This document shows, piece by piece, positions 18,600-27,263 of a DNA stretch of 64,000 nucleotides (the first letter of the stretch is position 1; each line of letters starts with the position of its first letter). The notes below the pieces were generated by a model that worked only from the letters and a program-made list of their open reading frames with translations, was not told the origin of the DNA and made no database searches. This stretch comes from Acidipila sp. (GTDB taxonomy: Bacteria; Acidobacteriota; Terriglobia; Acidiferrales; UBA7541): positions 1 through 64,000 of the forward strand of contig JAAFGT010000005.1 in NCBI GenBank assembly GCA_010365215.1, in the 5' to 3' direction. A program made the position numbers and the translations under genes.

Positions 18600-19592
18600 A
18601 TGAATGTGCAAGCGGGTGCGGTGCAGGACATGGGAATTCCATCGAATGGCGTGCCGTCGCGGATAGGGGCGTCCCCAGGCCAGTTAGACCAGTTGGAAAT
18701 GATTCGGCGCATCTGCCGCCACATCGACGGCAATCTTGAAGGTCCGCTAACCCTCGACGTGCTGGCTCGCGCCGCCGGAATCGATCCCTATCGCCTGCAC
18801 CGCAGCTTCAAGCGTGCCCTGGGCATTACGCCGCGCCAGTATGCCGACGCCAGGCGCCTGGGCCAGCTAAAGCATCGTCTGCAGGGGGGCGAGGACGTGA
18901 CCACGGCGCTCTACGCGGCTGGCTACGGCTCGAGCAGCCGGGTGTACGAGCGCGCGCCCGCTCACTTAGGGATGACTCCCGCCACGTACCGCCAGGGCGG
19001 GCGCGGCATGAGCATCAGTTACACCATCGTGGACTCCCCGCTCGGGCGGCTGTTGGTGGCCGCCACTACGCGCGGCCTGAGTGCGCTCATGCTGGGGGAG
19101 AATGATTCGCGCCTTGAATCGGAATTAAAACGCGACTATCCCAACGCCGAAATTAATCGCAACCGTAACGGATTCTCCGGCTACGTCCGCGCACTGCTGC
19201 GCCACCTGCGCGGGCAGCAGCCCCATCTGGATCTGCCCCTGGATGTGCGTGCCACCGCATTTCAGCGGCGCGTGTGGGAAGAGTTGTTGCGCATTCCTTA
19301 TGGCGAGGCGCGCAGCTACGCCCAGGTGGCCCGCGCTATCGGGAGACCCTCCGCCGTACGCGCGGTAGCTCGCGCATGCGCGAGCAATCACATCTCCGTG
19401 GTAATTCCCTGCCACCGCGTAGTGGGCAGTGACGGAAAATTGACCGGGTATCGCTGGGGAATCGAACGCAAGCAGGCGTTGCTGAAGCTCGAGAAGGCTA
19501 ATGCGGGGAAACACGTAGGCAAGAAATCTTCCCGGGGAAGGACTGCCGTGCGGCGCAAACAGAATTCCCGGCAGGCTAGCCCTGCGGCTTGA
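18600..19592 (+). CDS. AraC-type HTH fused to O6-methylguanine-DNA methyltransferase (Ada-like)
   Basis: A 330-aa DNA repair protein. Residues about 30-135 form an AraC helix-turn-helix pair ('LDVLARAAGIDPYRLHRSFK', 'ALYAAGYGSSSRVYE'). Residues about 140-310 are the alkyltransferase, with the acceptor Cys in 'VVIPCHRVVGSDGKLTGY' and 'IPYGEARSYAQVARAIG'. Unlike E. coli Ada it lacks the N-terminal methyl-phosphotriester zinc domain, so induction, if any, must differ. AGGAGG precedes the ATG. Its end overlaps the convergent LolA-like gene by 17 bp. Confidence 0.94.
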   Translation: MNVQAGAVQDMGIPSNGVPSRIGASPGQLDQLEMIRRICRHIDGNLEGPLTLDVLARAAGIDPYRLHRSFKRALGITPRQYADARRLGQLKHRLQGGEDVTTALYAAGYGSSSRVYERAPAHLGMTPATYRQGGRGMSISYTIVDSPLGRLLVAATTRGLSALMLGENDSRLESELKRDYPNAEINRNRNGFSGYVRALLRHLRGQQPHLDLPLDVRATAFQRRVWEELLRIPYGEARSYAQVARAIGRPSAVRAVARACASNHISVVIPCHRVVGSDGKLTGYRWGIERKQALLKLEKANAGKHVGKKSSRGRTAVRRKQNSRQASPAA

Positions 19593-20295
19593 TGCGGTGA
19601 ACGTCCTTGGGCCAGTCCTGCTTGAATTTTGAGTCGGGCAGCTTGAGGTTTCGCACCAGATTAGAGTAGTGGATGATGAAGTAATCTTCCGACCCGGTTT
19701 CGAAGAATTTCTGTTGCAGCGCGAGCCAGTTCGAAGTGTCGATCCACAAGTGGATCCGCGCAATCTGGTTGCGGATTTTTTCGTCTTTCGGAGTCAATTC
19801 CAGCAGCACCGTTTTTTTGCCGTCGAGCGTGGGTTCGGATAGAACGGTGAGCAGATAGTGCTTCTTCAGATCGCCGCCCGAAGAGTCCAGGCCGAGGAGT
19901 AACAGTTGATCCACCAACCCCTTCTGCTTGCCGAGGTTGTATTCCTCCAGGCGTTTCGTTTTGGGCACGTACACCCAGAGGGTGTCGCCGTTTCGCAAGA
20001 TGGTGCGAACGTCCGGCTTGGTAAGCTCTATGCGCATCTTATCGTCGCGTCGCACGAAAATCTGTCCTGATTCCGTCGAATGATCGTTTACCACCACGGT
20101 GACCTTGGTGCGTTCGACATCTCCGCTGACGCTATGAAATCCCTTGGCCGCATGATCGAGCTCGTCGATCACGCTTTCTACCGTTTGCGAATCCTGAGCC
20201 TGCGCAAACTGCGCGGGCCACATCGCGCAGAGCAGTACCGCCAGGCTGGCCAGGCGCCCAAAGCGAGTTGCCACGGTCTTAAATTGAAAAATCAT
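19576..20295 (-). CDS. LolA-like outer-membrane lipoprotein-sorting protein
   Basis: A 239-aa exported protein: signal peptide about 1-33 ending 'AQFAQAQD', then a LolA/LolB-type half-barrel with 'GFHSVSGDVERTKV', 'GQIFVRRDDKMRIELTKPD' and 'TLWVYVPKTKRLEEYNL'. This family carries or senses lipoproteins in the periplasm. It lies downstream of a MacB/Lol-type transporter on the same strand, consistent with a shared role in envelope lipoprotein handling. Met12 of the longer frame is used as start because it opens the signal peptide. Confidence 0.88.
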   Translation of the reverse strand: MIFQFKTVATRFGRLASLAVLLCAMWPAQFAQAQDSQTVESVIDELDHAAKGFHSVSGDVERTKVTVVVNDHSTESGQIFVRRDDKMRIELTKPDVRTILRNGDTLWVYVPKTKRLEEYNLGKQKGLVDQLLLLGLDSSGGDLKKHYLLTVLSEPTLDGKKTVLLELTPKDEKIRNQIARIHLWIDTSNWLALQQKFFETGSEDYFIIHYSNLVRNLKLPDSKFKQDWPKDVHRIKPQG

Positions 20296-20362
20296 GTTGC
20301 AGAATCCTATCACAGGCCTGCCGGGCAAAACGTCCCGGGGACCGGCTGCTGTTCATTAATTT

Positions 20363-20399
20363 AGATGCACAAACCGATGCACCAATGACTGCACAAACC
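20363..20399. repeat. Short direct repeat TGCACAAACC
   Basis: TGCACAAACC occurs twice 25 bp apart, with related GATGCAC pieces between, in the 150-bp gap between the LolA-like gene and the next gene. It is too short to assign. No promoter or hairpin is evident in this gap. Confidence 0.3.
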
Positions 20400-20445
20400 A
20401 GGCGCACAGATTAGATGCGGGAATTGCTCTGAGGGAGAACATCAA

Positions 20446-20841
20446 CTAGGGCTTAACGGAAACGTCGTAGTACAAGACTGCGCCGTTTTCTCCGGGCACG
20501 GGCTGGATGTGTTCGATGGCAAATGTCCGGCCCTTCAGCTCAGCGGCGCGCGTGCGCAGAAGCTCGTGAACTCGTTGTTGCAGCTCCGGGGAGCGCTCCG
20601 AGCGAGGCAACAGGCCGGCATCCACGTGGCAGCGCAGCTTTGCCGGCGATGTGCCGTCTGCCAGGCAGACCACTGGCGTCTGCTGCGACGGCGTGACGAT
20701 GTCGGGCTGATCGTGGAACCAACGGCGGGGAGAAAGAAATACGAATGCGACAATTACGATCACCAGCAGATCGTAGGGCACCGTGCCCCGGTCGTAGCGC
20801 CAGAACAGGATGCGGCCCAGGAATTGCCAGACGCTGCGCAC
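20446..20841 (-). CDS. Small single-TM membrane protein linked to the ABC transporter
   Basis: A 131-aa protein that I do not recognise. A short basic N-terminus ('VWQFLGRILFWRYDRG') leads into one TM helix ('YDLLVIVIVAFVFL'), then a soluble region rich in charged residues with 'CLADGTSPAKLRCHVDAGLL'. The likely start is the GTG one base after the ATPase stop (TGA-G-GTG). An ATG 27 bp further upstream would overlap the ATPase gene. Tight linkage implies it works with the transporter. Confidence 0.7.
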   Translation of the reverse strand: MRSVWQFLGRILFWRYDRGTVPYDLLVIVIVAFVFLSPRRWFHDQPDIVTPSQQTPVVCLADGTSPAKLRCHVDAGLLPRSERSPELQQRVHELLRTRAAELKGRTFAIEHIQPVPGENGAVLYYDVSVKP

Positions 20842-20842
20842 C

Positions 20843-21526
20843 TCAGGCCGCCTGCGCGCCGTCCACAATCACGCCATCGCGCATGTGGACCACCCGGTCG
20901 GCATAGGCGGCCGCTTCCGGGTTGTGCGTAATCATGACGATTGTCTGGCCCAGTTCTTTATTGAGCTGCTTCAGCATGGCCAGGACCAGTTCGGAATTTT
21001 TGGAATCCAGGCTGCCGGTGGGTTCGTCCGCCAGCAGAATTTTGGGCTCGTTAATGATCGCGCGAGCGATAGCTACGCGCTGCTGCTCGCCGCCGGAAAG
21101 CTCCGCAGGACGATGCCGCAGACGCTCCGAGAGACCCAGCATGTTCGCCACTACGCTGAAGCGGTGCGGATCGAACCCGTTTCCGTGGATGTGTTGTGCC
21201 AGGGCGATGTTGCCGCGCGTGTCCAGCGCAGGAAGCAGATTGAATCGCTGGAAGACGAAACCCACTTTGTGGCGGCGCAGTTTGGTTCTTTCGGCGTCGC
21301 CCATTTCCGCCAGGTCGTTGCCATCCACGAGCACGTGACCCCGCGTGGCCCGCGCCAAACCACCGATCACGTGGAGCAAAGTAGACTTTCCACAACCCGA
21401 AGGTCCCATCACCGCAACGAATTCGCCGGCTGGAACCGCGAAATTCACGCCGCAGAGCGCCGGCACGTCTACCCTGCCCTGCCGGTAGATTTTCCAAAGT
21501 TCTTCGGTTTTAAGAATTGCGTCCAC
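20843..21526 (-). CDS. ABC transporter ATP-binding protein (MacB/LolD family)
   Basis: A 227-aa ATPase with Walker A '[11 protein letters not shown]', Q-loop '[10 protein letters not shown]', signature '[14 protein letters not shown]', Walker B '[12 protein letters not shown]' and the switch His in '[10 protein letters not shown]'. This matches the MacB/LolD/FtsE group that powers extrusion of lipoproteins or peptides without transmembrane passage. The permease lies immediately upstream on the same strand (84 bp). Confidence 0.95.
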   Translation of the reverse strand: MDAILKTEELWKIYRQGRVDVPALCGVNFAVPAGEFVAVMGPSGCGKSTLLHVIGGLARATRGHVLVDGNDLAEMGDAERTKLRRHKVGFVFQRFNLLPALDTRGNIALAQHIHGNGFDPHRFSVVANMLGLSERLRHRPAELSGGEQQRVAIARAIINEPKILLADEPTGSLDSKNSELVLAMLKQLNKELGQTIVMITHNPEAAAYADRVVHMRDGVIVDGAQAA

Positions 21527-21610
21527 GCAGCACTCGCCCTGTTCGTAAAAACACTCTGTGGGGAATAGATTGTAGCCTTTCCAGGCCGCTCATGCCTAGA
21601 AAGCGTCGTG

Positions 21611-22711
21611 TTACTCGAAGGCCAGCGCTTCCACGGGGTCCTTGCGGGTAGCCAGCCAAGCGGGATAAGCCGCGCCAAGCAAGCCGCCCACAACTGCGAT
21701 CAACGCCGCACGAAGCACCCAGCCCAACGTGATCAGAATGGTCAGGTTCGGAAAAATCCCCAAAAACAAGGCGCGCAGCGCGAAGCTGAGCGCGATCCCC
21801 AGCGCGGCGCCGAACAGGCAGATCAGCACGCTCTCTCCTAAGACGGCTCGCGTAATGTAAAAATTCGATGCGCCCAGCGATTTCAACACCCCGATTTCGC
21901 GCGTGCGCTCCATGATGGTGGTGTACATGGCCAGGAAAATCACCAGAAAACCGATGGACATGGCCAGCGCAATCATCGAATTGATGAAAGTCTCCAGGCC
22001 GGGCAGGTTGGTGGCGGACATCAACGAAAGATAGTCCTTCAGCGGGCGTACTTCGTAGCCCTTCAGCACTCCGCGAATATCTTCCATAACCGCGGGCGTA
22101 TGTTCCGGGCGCGTACACTTGATGAAAAAGAGCGACGCTTTGTCACGCGCGGCAGAGAGTTCCTGCAAAGTGGCCAGCTGCACAAACAGCCGCGCGCCCT
22201 TGCCATGCTCGACAATCCCGGCCACGTGAAAGTCGTGCTCAAACAGTCGAAGCTCCTGCCCGACGCGCGTGCCATGCGTCTGAACGTAAACGTCGTCCAC
22301 CAGGATCTCGTCGGGCGCGGCGAGATCATGTCCCTGGTGCATCACGAAGCCGCCGGATACCGCGCGGAAACTTGGCGGATCGATGCCGTAAACAATCTCC
22401 AGCCCGCCGCTGGAATTGAATTGCAGCAGCACCGGCGCGACCGCGGCGACGTGCTTCATTTCCCTGAGCTTATCGCCGATGCGGATGGGCATGGGCGCGC
22501 TGCTGAAGGCCAGCCACGCGGAGGAAGACGGCGGCTGCAGCATAATGTCCGCGCCTACACCCTCGATGCGCTTGGCCGTCTCCGTGATCAGCCCAGTAGT
22601 GAGCCCGACGACCAGCACGACCAGGGTCACTTCTACGGCCACGGCCATGGCACTCAGCAACGTTCGGACCGGCCGGTGCCAGACGTTTTTCATCACCAGT
22701 TCGCGCATCAT
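21611..22711 (-). CDS. ABC transporter permease (FtsX/LolC/DevC-like)
   Basis: A 366-aa membrane subunit. TM helix 1 ('LLSAMAVAVEVTLVVLVVGL') is followed by a MacB-type periplasmic domain of about 190 residues and three C-terminal TM helices with 'TREIGVLKSLGASNFYI', the cytoplasmic coupling segment of the family. It ends 'ARKDPVEALAFE'-like, as usual. It overlaps the preceding lipoprotein gene by 4 bp and pairs with the ATPase downstream. The substrate is not known. Confidence 0.93.
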   Translation of the reverse strand: MMRELVMKNVWHRPVRTLLSAMAVAVEVTLVVLVVGLTTGLITETAKRIEGVGADIMLQPPSSSAWLAFSSAPMPIRIGDKLREMKHVAAVAPVLLQFNSSGGLEIVYGIDPPSFRAVSGGFVMHQGHDLAAPDEILVDDVYVQTHGTRVGQELRLFEHDFHVAGIVEHGKGARLFVQLATLQELSAARDKASLFFIKCTRPEHTPAVMEDIRGVLKGYEVRPLKDYLSLMSATNLPGLETFINSMIALAMSIGFLVIFLAMYTTIMERTREIGVLKSLGASNFYITRAVLGESVLICLFGAALGIALSFALRALFLGIFPNLTILITLGWVLRAALIAVVGGLLGAAYPAWLATRKDPVEALAFE

Positions 22712-23667
22712 GACGGCTTCACCGTGAGCTTTTCGTTCGAGGGTTTTTGTCCCGCGGGTTTTTGTGCAGGTGGTGCTTCTACGGTGGGTTCATCTCCGAC
22801 TTTAATCAACTCCACTCCGGGCGGCTGCTCCAGATAAAACCGGTCCGCGGAGATTTCCTCGTTCAATGTGAGCCGGGTGATATGCAGATTTAACGTGTAG
22901 TCGTCATGCGGCCGTGAAAGCACGATTTCGCGCGGATATCGCAATTCACCCGCAGGCTGCCAGTCGGCGTACCGTATGTCGCATTCCAGCCGGCCAGCAG
23001 TGGCGAAGGTTTCGATCCTGGCGACGCTCAAATCCGCGCGGTCGAACCAGATTTTTCGGGCGATCTGTGCAGGCGGGCCTGACGAAACCAGCGTCAGGAT
23101 GTAATAACGTTCCGGCATGGCGTTGAATTCTTCGAATAGCACTGTGGACGCAGTGGAGCCATCTGCCACGACGGTGGTAGGAAGCTCCGGCCAGAAAAGC
23201 GCGTCCACCAGATGTTGCGGCCGCAGGTTTTCCAGCGGCTTTCCCGCAGGGCGTTCGAGGCGCGTGGGGCCGACGATGAATTTACTCTTCGGAGGAATAA
23301 AGATGCGGAACGTTTCGCCGTCGCTGACCATGTCGAAGATGTTGGAGGCCACCACTGGCGCCTGCCCGATCATGCGGATACTGGCCGGTTTCTGCGCCAA
23401 CACAAATCCGTTTACCTGGCGGTAAGTATCGATCACTCCGCTGTAGGCCGAGCCTGTCTCGGTCCTGATTTCAATGCGGGCGTTGAGGCTGTGTACCGCG
23501 CGCGCCTGCTGGTTGTAGCGAGTCACCAATTCTTCGGCAGTTGCCGCCAACAGCGGGCGCACCAAAGCGGCCGGGACGGTGTGGGTCTTCTTTACGCCCG
23601 TGCATCCCGTGCTTATCATGAGTCCCGGCAATAGAACGCACAGGCAGATTTTGAGTTGGACCCTCAG
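22708..23667 (-). CDS. Putative outer-membrane lipoprotein, LolA/DUF4292-like
   Basis: A protein of about 319 aa with a beta-rich body: 'HSLNARIEIRTETGSAYSG', 'KPASIRMIGQAPVVASNIFDMVSDG' and 'IFIPPKSKFIVGP' resemble DUF4292/LolA-like lipoproteins. The frame has no ATG before the putative lipidated Cys. I infer a CTG start at 23667, with GGAG six bases upstream, because it gives a full lipoprotein signal ('LKICLCVLLPGLMISTGC'). A TTG at 23631 or the ATG at 23619 would cut that signal. It overlaps the permease start by 4 bp, so it belongs to the transporter operon. Confidence 0.72.
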   Translation of the reverse strand: MRVQLKICLCVLLPGLMISTGCTGVKKTHTVPAALVRPLLAATAEELVTRYNQQARAVHSLNARIEIRTETGSAYSGVIDTYRQVNGFVLAQKPASIRMIGQAPVVASNIFDMVSDGETFRIFIPPKSKFIVGPTRLERPAGKPLENLRPQHLVDALFWPELPTTVVADGSTASTVLFEEFNAMPERYYILTLVSSGPPAQIARKIWFDRADLSVARIETFATAGRLECDIRYADWQPAGELRYPREIVLSRPHDDYTLNLHITRLTLNEEISADRFYLEQPPGVELIKVGDEPTVEAPPAQKPAGQKPSNEKLTVKPS

Positions 23668-23773
23668 TGCTTTCTCCGTGCTAAAGCCAATTCATCACGC
23701 TAGCAGCGGTGCAAAACAGTGTCAACCGCGCCCCGGGCCCGCTCCGCAAGACAGCACCCCTGCGCGGGGCCGT

Positions 23774-24325
23774 TCAGGAAGGCAACACCACTTCCACCTC
23801 GAGGCCATCAAGTGCTCCTTGCAATTGGCGCGAAACGGCGCCGCTCTTGAGCGTGTTCGAGAGCAGCACCAGCGAGCCATTCGAAAAATCACACACCGCG
23901 CAAAAATAATAATTTGCGAATACCGGCTGGTAGGCATCCACGCCGCGCCGCGCCAGGTCGCCCTCCACGGCAGCGTCGCCGGTTATGAGCGGGCCTCCGG
24001 CGCGGACGCCGAAGGTCTCGGGCTCGAACCGCAGGAAAAGGGCCTCGAGCTCTTCGGCCTCGGGCGCAGAGATCACCAGCGAACGGGGCGAAACTGCGCG
24101 GTAAGCGAGCCCGTGCCGGTCGCAGTAATCACGCACACGCTCAATATGGCTGAAAAAATCGAGCGCCCAAGTCTTGTCGCCGGCTATGGCCGGGAGCACT
24201 CGCGACCACACGGCGGCGGCCTCGTCGCCGCGCACCGGCTCCGCCTGGGCATCCATCAGCTCCAGTCCCACCGCGTCTACATTCGCGCCCAAGTCGAGCA
24301 GTCCAATTTCCAGTAAAAACGCCAC
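23774..24325 (-). CDS. Hypothetical protein
   Basis: A 183-aa soluble protein, not recognised. It is rich in Glu, Leu and Val and alternates helices and strands. The C-terminal part has 'NYYFCAVCDFSNGSLVLLSN', with two Cys spaced CxxC. It has no signal peptide or TM helix. It starts 9 bp after the next upstream gene ends, in a run behind mltG, so it is probably co-transcribed with it. Confidence 0.6.
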   Translation of the reverse strand: MAFLLEIGLLDLGANVDAVGLELMDAQAEPVRGDEAAAVWSRVLPAIAGDKTWALDFFSHIERVRDYCDRHGLAYRAVSPRSLVISAPEAEELEALFLRFEPETFGVRAGGPLITGDAAVEGDLARRGVDAYQPVFANYYFCAVCDFSNGSLVLLSNTLKSGAVSRQLQGALDGLEVEVVLPS

Positions 24326-24334
24326 GTCCCCTCT

Positions 24335-24733
24335 CTATCCTTCGTCGTTGCCGGCGTGATTTTCCGGCACGGCAGGCATTGCGAACTTCTCCAAAAAATC
24401 GGGCGTCTGCTTGCGCACCTCGAGCCAGTCAAAAAATACTTCGGGGTTCTCCAGCCACACGCGAAACCATTGGCGAATCTCCTCTTTTTCCGCGCGCCGC
24501 GCGGCAGAGACACGCTTATTTCCCGCGATCATCTTCGCGCGCTGCAAGCCCAGCCGCGCCACTTCGAGTATGCGTTCCGCATGCGCCCGTTGTTCCTCGG
24601 CGCGAAAGCCCCGCCAGAGATCGTCCAACCGCCGAAGGCAGGCCTCGGTTTCTTGCAGATTTGAAAAGTGCAGCAGGTGGCGGAATTCTTCTTCCCTGGC
24701 CCCGCCTGAGGAACGAGCGCTCACGGGGCTCAT
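24335..24733 (-). CDS. Hypothetical protein, helical
   Basis: A 132-aa protein, mostly alpha-helical and Arg/Glu-rich ('ACLRRLDDLWRGFRAEEQ', 'RAEKEEIRQWFRVWLENPE'). I do not recognise a family. It overlaps the end of mltG by 4 bp and the next gene follows after 9 bp, so it is part of the ruvX-mltG transcription unit. There is no signal peptide or metal site. Confidence 0.65.
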   Translation of the reverse strand: MSPVSARSSGGAREEEFRHLLHFSNLQETEACLRRLDDLWRGFRAEEQRAHAERILEVARLGLQRAKMIAGNKRVSAARRAEKEEIRQWFRVWLENPEVFFDWLEVRKQTPDFLEKFAMPAVPENHAGNDEG

Positions 24734-25827
24734 GGCTGTTGGTGGTCCGGGACCAGTGGAGGTTCCGCGTCGGCTTGCTCCCGGTTCATTTCCGCGCGCC
24801 TCTGCCGGTACCGCATGACGTTGCGATTGTGTTCAAGGAGCGTGCGGCTGAATGCGTGCCGCCCTTGCGCGTCCGCGACAAAATAAAGAAAGTTCGTTTT
24901 CTCAGGTTCCAGCGCAGCGCGCAGCGATGCCGCGCCAGGATTGGCAATAGGGCCAGGCGGCAGGCCGCGGTGAAGGTAGGTATTATACGGCGATGCGAAG
25001 TGCATATCGGCGGAAGAAAGCGAGCCGCGATACTGGTGGGCCAGGCGCAACGCATAAATGACCGTAGGATCGCATCCCAGAGCTACCTGATCCTGCAGCC
25101 GGTTGTAAAAAACACTGGCGACTCGCGGCCGCTCCTCCGCTACAGCGGTTTCCCGCTCGATCAATGAGGCCATGGTCACGATTCCCAATGGACCAAGATG
25201 AGCGTCGCTGTGGTCCTGGGAAAGTTTGCTCCAGGCGACACGAAACCGCTTGACCATGGTTTCGGCGATCCTACGCGGGGGAATGCCTTTCGGGAATTTA
25301 TACGTATCCGGGAATAAAAACCCTTCCAGGTTGGGGGCTCCCGGCGCCAGATAGCGAACCAGGGTCGGGTCGGAGGCCATTTCCAGAAAATCTTTGCTCG
25401 TCGCCAGCCCCTCTTTCTCGAGCAGGTCGGCTATTTCAAAAATCGTATAGCCCTCCGGAACGGTCACGGAATGTAGATAGACGCGGCCCATAATCAGCAT
25501 GCGCATTATTTGTTTCGGCGAGAGGCGCCCCTCGAACATGTACTCGCCGGCATGAAGAGTCCGTCGAAAATTTCGCGCGGCTAATATCCGGAAGGACAGT
25601 GAGCTGCGCACCAGCCCTTTAGCCGCCAGCAGTTCAGCGATTTCGCGGTGCGAGCTGCCCCGCGGGATCTGGACAACAATCCCTTCTTTGGGGATTTTGC
25701 CGTAAGCTGCCCCCCAGTCGCGCCGCAATCCGTAAAGGCCAACCAGCCCCACGAATAGCACTGCCAGAATCGCAGTAGCCTGCCCACGCGAGAGCTCAAA
25801 TTTTTTATTTCCTACTGGTATGTCCAC
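24730..25827 (-). CDS. mltG: Endolytic murein transglycosylase
   Basis: YceG-like lytic transglycosylase of 365 aa that cleaves nascent peptidoglycan at the inner membrane. One N-terminal TM helix ('ATAILAVLFVGLVGLYGL') is followed by a LysM-like portion. The catalytic domain contains 'TMASLIERETAVAEERP' with the catalytic Glu, 'VFYNRLQ', 'DPTVIYAL' and 'YNTYLHRGLPPGPIANPG'. The start is a GTG overlapping the 3' end of ruvX, with GAGGAG upstream. Confidence 0.94.
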   Translation of the reverse strand: MDIPVGNKKFELSRGQATAILAVLFVGLVGLYGLRRDWGAAYGKIPKEGIVVQIPRGSSHREIAELLAAKGLVRSSLSFRILAARNFRRTLHAGEYMFEGRLSPKQIMRMLIMGRVYLHSVTVPEGYTIFEIADLLEKEGLATSKDFLEMASDPTLVRYLAPGAPNLEGFLFPDTYKFPKGIPPRRIAETMVKRFRVAWSKLSQDHSDAHLGPLGIVTMASLIERETAVAEERPRVASVFYNRLQDQVALGCDPTVIYALRLAHQYRGSLSSADMHFASPYNTYLHRGLPPGPIANPGAASLRAALEPEKTNFLYFVADAQGRHAFSRTLLEHNRNVMRYRQRRAEMNREQADAEPPLVPDHQQP

Positions 25828-26263
25828 TTCGAAGATGCTCCTCGAGAATTAGAACTGCAGCGCGCTGGTCAATGAGGCCTTTGTTTTTATGCTCGCCAGA
25901 CCCGCCGTGCGGATCGCTCTCCGCCGCTTCCCAGCTGGTTAGGCGCTCGTCAACCATTTCAATTGGCAGGCCGAGGAACTTGGCCACCCTGGCCCCGAAC
26001 GCCCGCGCCTCTTCCGCCATCGAGCCCGGAGTGCCGTCCATACGCAGGGCCAGGCCAATTACGATTCGGGTGATTCCGTTACTTTCTTTGATGCGAGAGA
26101 GCCTTTGCAGATCGCTGCGGCGGTTGGTGCGCTCCAGCGTGGGCAACGGCCGCGCGAGCATGCCGAGCTCGTCCGATACAGCCAGGCCCAGCCGTCGTCG
26201 CCCGTAATCGATTGCCAAGACGCGGCCCCCCGGCCGCTTTGCCACGGAGGGAGAGGGAATCAT
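25805..26263 (-). CDS. ruvX: Putative pre-16S rRNA nuclease / Holliday junction resolvase (YqgF)
   Basis: RNase H-fold nuclease of 152 aa. The motifs are 'VLAIDYGRRRLGLAVSDELG', with the first catalytic Asp; 'RIVIGLALRMDGTPG'; 'MVDERLTSWEA', with the catalytic Glu; and 'KGLIDQRAAVLILEEHL', with the final Asp. YqgF proteins mature the 16S 5' end; a resolvase role has also been proposed. Coupling to mltG is common in bacteria. Confidence 0.94.
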   Translation of the reverse strand: MIPSPSVAKRPGGRVLAIDYGRRRLGLAVSDELGMLARPLPTLERTNRRSDLQRLSRIKESNGITRIVIGLALRMDGTPGSMAEEARAFGARVAKFLGLPIEMVDERLTSWEAAESDPHGGSGEHKNKGLIDQRAAVLILEEHLRSGHTSRK

Positions 26264-26338
26264 GCCTTTCTATTATACAACTCCTGGCGGGCTGGCGTTT
26301 TGCGGTATCGTTATTCGCCTGTTGCGCCCAGTAATTTC

Positions 26339-27253
26339 ATGAAGCAGCTCATCATTAAGCAACTTATCGTCAACGCGGATGACTTCGGCATGGCCGAGGG
26401 AGTTAACCGCGCCATCCTCGAGGCTCATGATCGCGGTATCGTCACCAGCGCCAGCCTGCTGGCAGGTGGCGCGGCTTTTGCCTCTGCGGTAGCGATGGCA
26501 CGCGAAGCTCCGGGCCTCGGGGTTGGAGTGCACCTGAATCTTACGGAAGGGCGGCCCTGCGCCGATCCCGCGCACGTCTGCGCGCTTCTTACCCCACAAG
26601 GTTTTTTCTTCCCTGGCGCCTCACGGTTAGCTTCGCGGCTCCTGAGATCTCGCGTCTTGCTGCCGCAAATCGAAATTGAATTCCGCGCGCAGATTGAAAA
26701 AGTTCGTGATGCGGGGATAGAGCCCTCTCACCTCGACGGCCACCAGCACGTTCATATGTGGCCGTCCATTTTCGCGCTGGCCGCGCGGCTTGCCGACGAA
26801 TACCGCATTCCGGGGATGCGTTGCTCCCGTGAGCGTCGCGCGCCGGTGCAAGGATTGCTTCGCCGGAAGGGCTCCGCTGGTAGTAAAATACTTAAGCAGT
26901 ACGGGGTAGGAGTGGCCTTGGGCCTTTTGGCTGTGGGCGCGCGAAAAACCCTGCGGCGTGCCGGCGTCGCCGCGCCGGACTATTTTTACGGTGTTTCCGC
27001 GACCGGGTTTCTGGATGCCGCCACCCTCGAGGCGATTCTGCGCGACCTGCCCGAAGGCGTGAGCGAGTTGATGTGCCATCCCGGCTACACCGACGAGGCC
27101 CTGCGAGCCTCCGCGACACGGCTGGTGGCTCAGCGCGAGGCGGAACTCGAGGCTCTGACCCGGCCGGAGATCCGCAACCTGGCGCGGGAGCTGGGCATCC
27201 AATTGGTCAACTACCGGGAGCTTGGCAAGAAACAGTTTAAGCCGCAGAATTAA
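26339..27253 (+). CDS. ChbG/HpnK (YdjC) family carbohydrate deacetylase
   Basis: A 304-aa metal-dependent N-deacetylase for acetylated amino sugars. The metal site is visible in 'LIVNADDFGMAEGVNRA', 'GVGVHLNLTEGRP' and 'HLDGHQHVHMWPS', and 'LMCHPGYTDEAL' carries the C-terminal His. In E. coli ChbG acts on chitobiose and in hopanoid producers HpnK acts on glycosylated hopanoids. The GT2 enzyme that follows after 10 bp suggests a lipid-linked amino sugar as substrate, but no hopanoid gene is in the window. Longer upstream frames overlap ruvX antisense and are rejected. Confidence 0.88.
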   Translation: MKQLIIKQLIVNADDFGMAEGVNRAILEAHDRGIVTSASLLAGGAAFASAVAMAREAPGLGVGVHLNLTEGRPCADPAHVCALLTPQGFFFPGASRLASRLLRSRVLLPQIEIEFRAQIEKVRDAGIEPSHLDGHQHVHMWPSIFALAARLADEYRIPGMRCSRERRAPVQGLLRRKGSAGSKILKQYGVGVALGLLAVGARKTLRRAGVAAPDYFYGVSATGFLDAATLEAILRDLPEGVSELMCHPGYTDEALRASATRLVAQREAELEALTRPEIRNLARELGIQLVNYRELGKKQFKPQN

Positions 27254-27263
27254 GGAAATGCCC

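Noticed and set aside
18372-18611. 79-aa minus-strand ORF upstream of the AraC-MGMT gene
   Set aside because: Overlaps the promoter and start of a well-supported gene, has no ribosome-binding site and no recognisable composition.
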